Positions 1 to 5,193 of a stretch of DNA of 5,193 nucleotides are shown in pieces. Positions within the stretch are counted from its first letter, which is position 1, and each line of letters starts with the position of its first letter. The position numbers and the translations under genes were made by a program. A model generated the notes under the pieces. It was given only the letters and a program-made list of their open reading frames with translations. It ran no database searches and was not told the DNA's origin. This DNA is from Bacteroidales bacterium (lineage in GTDB: Bacteria; Bacteroidota; Bacteroidia; Bacteroidales; UBA932), in NCBI GenBank assembly GCA_016283985.1, contig JAEENZ010000208.1, positions 1-5,193 on the forward strand. The letters run 5' to 3'.

Positions 1-2132
1 AGAAATATGTTTTCGTGGGGCTGAATGCCCTGAACGAGTGCGAGAAGGTGGTGATGCGGAAGATGAGGGATGCGCACCTTGCCGAGTTCTGCTGGGATTT
101 CAGCAGTGCCGAGATCAAGGATCCTGCGAACCGTTCGTCTTTCTTCCTCACCCGGAACGTTTCCGAATTTCCCCAGGCATTCACGCCCGACCCCGACGGT
201 CTCCCCCGCCCCGTCATCAACGTAGTCGCCTGCCCCTCCTCCGTCGGTCAGGCGAAGTTGTTGCCAACCATCCTCGCACCTGCGGCCGGAATCGAAACCG
301 CCGTCGTGCTGCCGAACGAGGGGCTGTTGGTGCCAGTGCTGAATTCGATCCCTGAGAGCGTTCAGGATGTGAACGTGACTATGGGGTATCCGATGAAGGG
401 AAGCGAGTTCGAGGCGCTGATGAGCGATATCGCGGCATTGCAACTCAACACACGCGAGAAAGATGGGAAGGTGCAATTCTACCATAAATACGTATGGGGC
501 ATCTTCAGCAACAGCCTGGTGCGCAGCAGCGTGAGCGGAGCCGGAGCGAAGGTCATCAGCCGCATACGCAAGGAAGCAAGATACTACGTCGACAGCCAGG
601 CATTTGTTGGCGATAGCCTCCTGGAACTCATCTTCCGTCCGGCAACGGACATCCCCGCATACCTCAAGGAACTCATCCTCGGTCTCGCCCATCTGCTGAA
701 AGCGCAGGAGGGCAAGGAGATGGAACTGGACTTTGCAATGTACGCCTACAAGGCTGTCTCGCGCCTGCAGGACCTGGATCCGGACGTTCAGCCTCGCACC
801 TGGTGGAGACTCATCGGGCAGCTTACGGGCAGTGCGGCGGTGCCTTTCAAGGGCGAGCCGCTGAAGGGCATGCAGATAATGGGGCCGCTGGAAACGCGTG
901 CCCTGGATTTCGACAACGTCGTCATCCTCTCCTGCAACGAGGGCCTGTTCCCCCGCAGGGCGGTGGCACCGTCTTTCATCCCCGCAGAATTGCGGAAGGG
1001 ATTCGGTCTGCCCACCTACGAGTATCAGGATTCGGTCTGGGCCTACTATTTCTACCGCCTGATACAGCGGGCAGGCAACGTGTGGCTGCTGTCTGACACC
1101 CGCACCGAACTCAGCCGCAGCGGTGAGGAGAGCCGTTACATCCGGCAGCTGGAGATGCTCTACGATTTCGACATCCGCCGCCATACCCTCAAAGCCCCCA
1201 TCCGCGAAGCTGAAGCGGAGGGCTCCATCCCCAAGACCGAAGAGGATGTGGCAACGATGCATGCACCGGGCTTCCAGCTTTCGGTATCTGCCGTCCAGAA
1301 GTACCTGAACTGCCCCGCACAGTTCTATTATGCCAAGGTCAAGGCCCTGAAAGCGGCGGACGAGGTGAGCGAAGCGCTGGATGCCGGGAAACTCGGCACG
1401 GTGCTGCATGAGAGCATGCAGGAGTTGTACTCCGATCGGGCGACGATAAGCCGGGAGTATCTGGAAAGCCTTCTGAAAGATGAGGACCGGGTGCGCGGAA
1501 CGGTCTCCCGGAGGATAATGAAAGAGCTGCACACGGATGAGGTGCTGGGCAGGAACCTGATTTTCGAGGAAATCATTACGCGATACGCCTTGCAGATCAT
1601 CCGTACCGACCTGGACCTTCTGAAAGATGCCGGGAAGAAAGAGTTCAGCATACTCGGACTGGAGTTGAAGAGGATCATGAAGATCGGAGGCTTCGAGTTC
1701 GTGGGCTACATCGACCGGCTGGACAGTTTCGACGGCAGCACGGTGCGCATAGTGGATTACAAGACCGGAAAGGTCACTGAACAGGATATAGACGTGACGG
1801 ACGCGAATGCCGCAGACGTGGCGGACAAGCTTTTCGGCACCGACAATGCAAACCGGCCGAAAATCGCCCTGCAGCTATATCTGTATGGAGAATATCTAAC
1901 GGGTTATCCCCAAGTGGAGGGAAAGCCACTGGAGAACTGCATCTACCAGACAACGGGCATTTTCCGCGAAAAGCCGAAGAGCATCCCCCGAAGCGCCGAA
2001 TTCTGCCGCCTGGCCGGCGAAAGGCTGGAGGCGGTACTCTCCGAAATGCAGGACACGTCAGTGCCGTGGAAGCGCACTGATGATGCGAAGACTTGCGAAT
2101 GGTGTGACTTTAAAACTATCTGCGGACGATGA
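1..2132 (+). CDS. addB: AddB-like PD-(D/E)XK nuclease, degenerate-helicase subunit (5' end missing)
   Basis: Second subunit of an AddAB/RexAB-type helicase-nuclease for double-strand break resection in the cytoplasm. The reading frame is open from the first complete codon at position 3 (KYVFVGLNALNECEK), so the N-terminus, including any Walker A region, lies upstream; family memory suggests some 200-250 residues are missing. The GTG at 15 is internal, not a start. The middle part is an inactive-helicase fold, with GPLETRALDF near 882-911 and NEGLFP at 936-953. The C-terminal nuclease is complete: His at 1407 (GTVLHE), Asp at 1713 (GYIDRLD), Asp 1755 and Lys 1761 (DYKTG), and a QxxxY at 1872-1886. 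Four cysteines form the AddB iron-sulfur pattern: one at 1311 (NCPAQFYY) and a final C-x2-C-x5-C at 2094, 2103 and 2121. The stop overlaps the addA start by 4 bp, implying translational coupling. Subunit identity is inferred from motifs and neighbour; the exact symbol is less sure than the family. Confidence 0.9.
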   Translation, partial: KYVFVGLNALNECEKVVMRKMRDAHLAEFCWDFSSAEIKDPANRSSFFLTRNVSEFPQAFTPDPDGLPRPVINVVACPSSVGQAKLLPTILAPAAGIETAVVLPNEGLLVPVLNSIPESVQDVNVTMGYPMKGSEFEALMSDIAALQLNTREKDGKVQFYHKYVWGIFSNSLVRSSVSGAGAKVISRIRKEARYYVDSQAFVGDSLLELIFRPATDIPAYLKELILGLAHLLKAQEGKEMELDFAMYAYKAVSRLQDLDPDVQPRTWWRLIGQLTGSAAVPFKGEPLKGMQIMGPLETRALDFDNVVILSCNEGLFPRRAVAPSFIPAELRKGFGLPTYEYQDSVWAYYFYRLIQRAGNVWLLSDTRTELSRSGEESRYIRQLEMLYDFDIRRHTLKAPIREAEAEGSIPKTEEDVATMHAPGFQLSVSAVQKYLNCPAQFYYAKVKALKAADEVSEALDAGKLGTVLHESMQELYSDRATISREYLESLLKDEDRVRGTVSRRIMKELHTDEVLGRNLIFEEIITRYALQIIRTDLDLLKDAGKKEFSILGLELKRIMKIGGFEFVGYIDRLDSFDGSTVRIVDYKTGKVTEQDIDVTDANAADVADKLFGTDNANRPKIALQLYLYGEYLTGYPQVEGKPLENCIYQTTGIFREKPKSIPRSAEFCRLAGERLEAVLSEMQDTSVPWKRTDDAKTCEWCDFKTICGR

Positions 2133-4990
2133 TAAAGATACTCAAAGCCTCCGCAGGGTCAGGCAAGACATACGCCCTTGCAAACAGCTACCTGTCGCTC
2201 CTTACCGAGCGTTTCGCTTACAGGCACATCCTCGCCGTCACCTTCACCAACAAGGCCACGGCCGAGATGAAGAGCCGCATACTCAAGTTCCTCTACGAGA
2301 GCCCCGATGCCGGCAGGAAGGACATGCTCCGGGACATCCTCCATGATTACAGCGCCTTCGCGGTAACCACCATCGACAAGTTCTTCCAGCAGGCCCTGAA
2401 GGCCTTTGCGCGGGAGATCGGCCAGGTGGCGGACTACCAGATAGACCTCGACAAGGAGGCCCTGATCGACGAGGCTATGGACCGCATCCTCGACTCGCTG
2501 ACCGCGGAAAGCACTGACCTTCTGGACTGGCTGCGCAGAAGTGTGGCAGACAGTCTGGACCAGGGCAGGAAGGCCGGGATCGAGGGGCAGCTCTATGAAA
2601 TCGGCCGGAGGCTGATGATGGGAGAGGCCGGGCGCAGGGATGAACTGAAAGAGCGTTTCGGCAAGGAGAATCTCGCTGCGCTGATGGATAACTGCGACGG
2701 CATCATCAGGAACTTTACCGAGAAGGTGAATGCCGCGGCAAATGACGTGGTGGTTTCCAAGTCTTATTCCCTGAAGCAGATCGCCCCCTACCAGAAAGGA
2801 TTCCATACTTGGGAGAAGATACCCTTCCCGGGAACGACGCTGTATAAGGAGGCTGAAGGCACCCCCTTCTGCAACCTGTTCGACAGTGACGAATTCCGCT
2901 GGTACAACACCGCCTGGCTGCTCCGTGACCTCGCTTTCAGCCTGGGCTTGGCTGGAGAGTTCTACCGTTCGTTCGAGCAGATGCTCGCCGAGAAGAACGT
3001 GATGGTGCTGGACGAATCCAACGAAATCCTGAAAGACATCATAGCCGGAAGCGATGCGCCCTTCGTGTACGAGAAGATGGGCGTTCGCTACGAGAGTTTC
3101 CTGCTGGACGAGTTCCAGGATACTTCCAACATACAGTGGGAGAATTTCCGCCCGCTGCTGCACGAGAGCGATTCCAACGCCCACGGAAACCTGATCGTAG
3201 GAGACGTGAAGCAGAGCATCTATCGCTGGCGCGATTCTGACTGGACCCTGCTGGCTCGCAAGGTGGTGCAGGATTTCCCCGGCGCGGTTACCGACACCCT
3301 GGACAATAACTGGAGGAGTTGCGCAACCGTGGTGGACTTCAACAACAGGTTCTTCGAATTCGCAGCAAAACAGATTGGACGAGAGGACCTTTATGCGGAC
3401 GTCGAACAGAAAGTCCGGGCGAAAGATGACCAGAAGGGCCTTGTGCGCGTGAGTTTCCGCAGCAAGGACGAACAGATACCCCTTGTGCTGGAGTCGATCG
3501 CCGACGCACGCAAGGCCGGAGCCGGATACGGCGACATCGCCGTGCTGGTGCGGGCCCGTGCGGAAGGCACGTCCATCTCCGCCGCCCTCATCGAGGCGGG
3601 CATTCCGGTAGTATCGGACGACTCCCTCACCCTTAAATCCTCCCGCATCCTCCGCAAACTGACCGGCATACTCGCCAATCACGAGAATCCGGACGATAAG
3701 ATAAACGCCTTCATCGCGCGATCCGAAGCAGTGGTCTTCCCCGAAAACTATCATTCCCTGACCGACCTCTGCGAGAACCTGCTGCGCCAGCTCGAAGCAG
3801 CTTCTCCCGAAGCATTTGCGGGCGAAACGCTTTATATACAGGCATTCATGGACGACCTCCGTGAATGGTCGGATGCCAACGGGAACGAACTCCGCTACTA
3901 TCTAAAGCACTGGGAGGAGAGCAACGCCACCATCAGCTCGCCACAAAGCGATTCCGCGGTGCGTGTGATCACCATACACAAGGCGAAGGGGCTCGAATTC
4001 CCATACGTGATATTCCCTTATGCCGAAAAGGTGGGATTCTACAAGGCCGACTGGCACTGGTGCAGGCTGGAAACCGAAGGCACACCATTCATCCCCGGTG
4101 CCGCCGGCACCTATCCCATAATGCTGGACAGTTCCGCCGACAATACCCTCTTCGCAGATGCCAAACGAGACGAAGAGGAGATGCAGAAGGTGGATAACAT
4201 CAACGTCTTCTACGTTGCCCTGACCCGCGCGGAGAAGTGCCTGCACGTGATTGCGGCGACTCCTCCCAAGTCTTTCCGCGAAGCCAAGAGCCCTGTCTAC
4301 AGGGATTTCTCGCAGATACTTTATGATTTCTGCGGACGGATGGATGATTATTCGTTTGGGGAACCGTATAGCTTCGCTGCGGAGGCAAGTACCCCTTCTT
4401 CCGCGTTGCTCCGCAACCCGTTCCGGGAAAATGCTCCAGAAGGGGTACTTGCCTCCGCAACGACTGAACTACCGTTCCAATACGTGTCGATTCCGATCGG
4501 AGACAGGCTGAAAGCATCCGCCGACGCGTCCGACTTCTTTGGAGAGGACGGCGCCGTTGGCGCTGCGGCATCCCCCAGGCGGAATGGCATCGCCCTGCAC
4601 GGGATACTCTCCAGGGTGCAGACGAAGGAAGACCTGAGGGCTGCGGTGGACGATGCGGTGCTGGACGGACAGCTGACGATGACCGAGGGAGAAGACGCCT
4701 ATGCGCTGCTTTCCGAAAGGATCGCTTCGCATCCGGAATGGTTCTCGGCAAGAGGCCTCAACGAGACCGCCATATTCGACGCGTTCGGATCCGAGCACAG
4801 GCCGGACAGGGTGGTGATTTCAGGGCAGTCCGCGCAGATAATCGATTATAAGTTCGGTGAAAGCACGCCGGAAAGCGATGCAAAATATTCCAAACAGGTT
4901 TCCCGCTACATGAAGTTGTTTGCTTCGCTGGGATATGAGGTTTCAGGTGCCGTTTGGTATGTAGTTCCCGATAAATTGGTAACTTTGTAG
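2129..4990 (+). CDS. addA: AddA-like UvrD/Rep-family helicase with C-terminal PD-(D/E)XK nuclease
   Basis: ATP-driven 3'-5' DNA translocase and nuclease, motor subunit of an AddAB-type complex with the upstream product. All 953 residues are present. SF1A helicase motifs in order: Walker A ASAGSGKT (7-14, Lys13), Ia TFTNKATAEMK (38-48), TTIDKFFQ (about 78-85), Walker B LLDEFQDT (325-332), III VGDVKQSIYRWR (357-368), IV NNWRS (393-397), V TIHKAKGLEF (615-624), VI YVALTRAE (695-702, Arg700 the likely arginine finger). The C-terminal nuclease has His824 (ALHG), Asp893 (RPDR), Asp906 and Lys908 (IDYK), and Q923xxxY927, so it looks active. At 953 residues it is shorter than the roughly 1200 of Firmicutes AddA; Bacteroidota members are usually nearer 1000. 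The start is fixed by the ATGA overlap and because Walker A begins at residue 7; no Shine-Dalgarno is visible. Residues 749-778, in the linker between helicase and nuclease, are encoded by a long inverted repeat that looks inserted. Confidence 0.93.
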   Translation: MIKILKASAGSGKTYALANSYLSLLTERFAYRHILAVTFTNKATAEMKSRILKFLYESPDAGRKDMLRDILHDYSAFAVTTIDKFFQQALKAFAREIGQVADYQIDLDKEALIDEAMDRILDSLTAESTDLLDWLRRSVADSLDQGRKAGIEGQLYEIGRRLMMGEAGRRDELKERFGKENLAALMDNCDGIIRNFTEKVNAAANDVVVSKSYSLKQIAPYQKGFHTWEKIPFPGTTLYKEAEGTPFCNLFDSDEFRWYNTAWLLRDLAFSLGLAGEFYRSFEQMLAEKNVMVLDESNEILKDIIAGSDAPFVYEKMGVRYESFLLDEFQDTSNIQWENFRPLLHESDSNAHGNLIVGDVKQSIYRWRDSDWTLLARKVVQDFPGAVTDTLDNNWRSCATVVDFNNRFFEFAAKQIGREDLYADVEQKVRAKDDQKGLVRVSFRSKDEQIPLVLESIADARKAGAGYGDIAVLVRARAEGTSISAALIEAGIPVVSDDSLTLKSSRILRKLTGILANHENPDDKINAFIARSEAVVFPENYHSLTDLCENLLRQLEAASPEAFAGETLYIQAFMDDLREWSDANGNELRYYLKHWEESNATISSPQSDSAVRVITIHKAKGLEFPYVIFPYAEKVGFYKADWHWCRLETEGTPFIPGAAGTYPIMLDSSADNTLFADAKRDEEEMQKVDNINVFYVALTRAEKCLHVIAATPPKSFREAKSPVYRDFSQILYDFCGRMDDYSFGEPYSFAAEASTPSSALLRNPFRENAPEGVLASATTELPFQYVSIPIGDRLKASADASDFFGEDGAVGAAASPRRNGIALHGILSRVQTKEDLRAAVDDAVLDGQLTMTEGEDAYALLSERIASHPEWFSARGLNETAIFDAFGSEHRPDRVVISGQSAQIIDYKFGESTPESDAKYSKQVSRYMKLFASLGYEVSGAVWYVVPDKLVTL
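4374..4463. repeat. Long inverted repeat, REP/MITE-like palindromic element inside addA
   Basis: The left arm (4374-4399) and right arm (4438-4463) are reverse complements over 26 bp with a single mismatch (4377/4460); 22 bp are uninterrupted (4378-4399 with 4438-4459). The core reads GGAGGCAAGTACCCCTTCT on the left (4381-4399) and AGAAGGGGTACTTGCCTCC on the right (4438-4456). The 38-bp loop holds two small hairpins: GTTGC/GCAAC (4405-4409 and 4413-4417) and CCCG/CGGG (4417-4420 and 4424-4427). CTCCGCAAC occurs directly repeated at 4409-4417 and 4453-4461. The unit is exactly 30 codons, translated as addA residues 749-778 (rich in Ala, Ser, Thr, Pro), and has no stop codon in any of six frames. 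No clear target-site duplication is visible. The inverted repeat is certain; calling it a mobile element is inference from one copy. Confidence 0.9.
4953..4987 (+). promoter_or_regulatory. Possible Bacteroidota-type promoter for alr
   Basis: TAACTTTG at 4980-4987 matches the Bacteroidota -7 consensus TAnnTTTG exactly. A TTTG at 4953-4956 could serve as the -33 element, with a 23-bp spacer, which is at the long end of the reported range. It lies inside the last codons of addA, and transcription would start at about 4991-4997, at or just before the alr ATG, giving a leaderless or nearly leaderless message. A single consensus match can occur by chance, so this is tentative. Confidence 0.35.
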
Positions 4991-4995
4991 CCTGT

Positions 4996-5193
4996 ATGAA
5001 TTCCGCCGACGACTTTTCACGCCTCGAACTGAGCCTTCCGGCAGCAAATCGCAACTACCGGTACTTCCGTTCCCTGCTGGAGCAGGAAACGAAGATGCTG
5101 GTGCTCGTGAAGGCCAACGCGTACGGGCACGGAGCCGTCGAATTCGCCAACCTGATGCAGCAGGCGGGGGCCGATTATCTGGCCGTCGCCCTA
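4996..5193 (+). CDS. alr: Alanine racemase, N-terminal 66 residues (3' end beyond window)
   Basis: PLP-dependent racemase converting L-alanine to D-alanine for peptidoglycan synthesis in the cytoplasm. The first 66 codons are visible and open to the window edge. The diagnostic signature VLVKANAYGHGA (residues 36-47) contains the PLP-binding lysine, Lys39 (codon at 5110). It is preceded by the usual first strand, LELSLPAANRNYRYFRSLL, and followed by the helix and strand AGADYLAVAL of the alanine racemase barrel. The ATG at 4996 is chosen because the next in-frame ATG (residue 34) would remove the first barrel strand. It begins 5 bp after the addA stop with no Shine-Dalgarno sequence, and a Bacteroidota-type promoter octamer overlaps the end of addA, so it could be read from the addBA transcript, from its own promoter, or both. 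Bacteroidota sometimes carry Alr fused to MurF; here the N-terminus starts directly with the racemase domain, so there is no upstream MurF fusion. Confidence 0.93.
   Translation, partial: MNSADDFSRLELSLPAANRNYRYFRSLLEQETKMLVLVKANAYGHGAVEFANLMQQAGADYLAVAL

Noticed and set aside
15..17. GTG at 15 as the true start of the first gene
   Set aside because: The frame is open upstream to the window edge and the upstream codons (KYVF) join smoothly to the conserved FVGLNALNECEK segment, so the gene begins outside the window.
2159..3754. A 531-codon open frame on the minus strand opposite addA
   Set aside because: It lies wholly antisense to a gene with every helicase motif intact, its translation shows no recognisable domain, and long antisense frames are common in GC-rich coding DNA.
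3828..3842. AT-rich TTTATATACA as a promoter inside addA
   Set aside because: It does not match TAnnTTTG, no gene starts nearby, and it is read through as normal addA codons.
4374..4463. The inverted repeat as an intrinsic transcription terminator
   Set aside because: The right arm is followed by AACGACTGAA with no T-run, the loop of 38 bp is long, and it sits within a gene whose essential nuclease domain lies downstream.
4200..4751. A minus-strand open frame of 183 codons across the palindrome
   Set aside because: Its translation is low-complexity and rich in Arg, Ser and Pro, it contains the mirrored repeat peptides, and it overlaps the conserved nuclease region of addA; it is a frame shadow.

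Overview
The window looks like a piece of a fairly GC-rich Bacteroidales (Bacteroidota) chromosome. The two long proteins carry the wording typical of the Bacteroidota AddB-like and AddA-like proteins. No convincing Shine-Dalgarno sequence precedes the two visible start codons. An octamer matching the Bacteroidota -7 promoter consensus (TAnnTTTG) lies just before the third gene. A GC-rich gut lineage such as Rikenellaceae/Alistipes or a relative would fit, but the genus is a guess.

There are three genes, all on the + strand and almost without spacing. Positions 1-2132 hold the 3' part of an addB-like gene: a degenerate helicase fold followed by a complete PD-(D/E)XK nuclease with a four-cysteine iron-sulfur pattern. 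It overlaps the next gene by 4 bp (ATGA). Positions 2129-4990 hold a complete addA-like gene: a UvrD-type SF1 helicase with all core motifs plus a C-terminal PD-(D/E)XK nuclease. After 5 bp, positions 4996-5193 hold the first 66 codons of alanine racemase (alr), cut by the window end. No non-coding stretch is longer than 5 bp.

The two large proteins should work together as an AddAB (RexAB)-type helicase-nuclease, which resects double-strand breaks for RecA loading and degrades foreign linear DNA. Alr makes D-alanine for peptidoglycan and has no obvious functional link to them. It may be co-transcribed with them or have its own promoter inside the end of addA.

The most unusual feature is a near-perfect long inverted repeat of 90 bp (exactly 30 codons) at 4374-4463, inside addA. 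Its 26-bp arms have one mismatch and flank a 38-bp loop. It lies in the linker between the helicase and nuclease domains, has no stop codon in any of the six frames, and looks like a REP/MITE-like palindromic element that has become coding sequence. Apart from this the window is an ordinary housekeeping DNA-repair region. I see no CRISPR array, RNA gene, phage gene or transposase.
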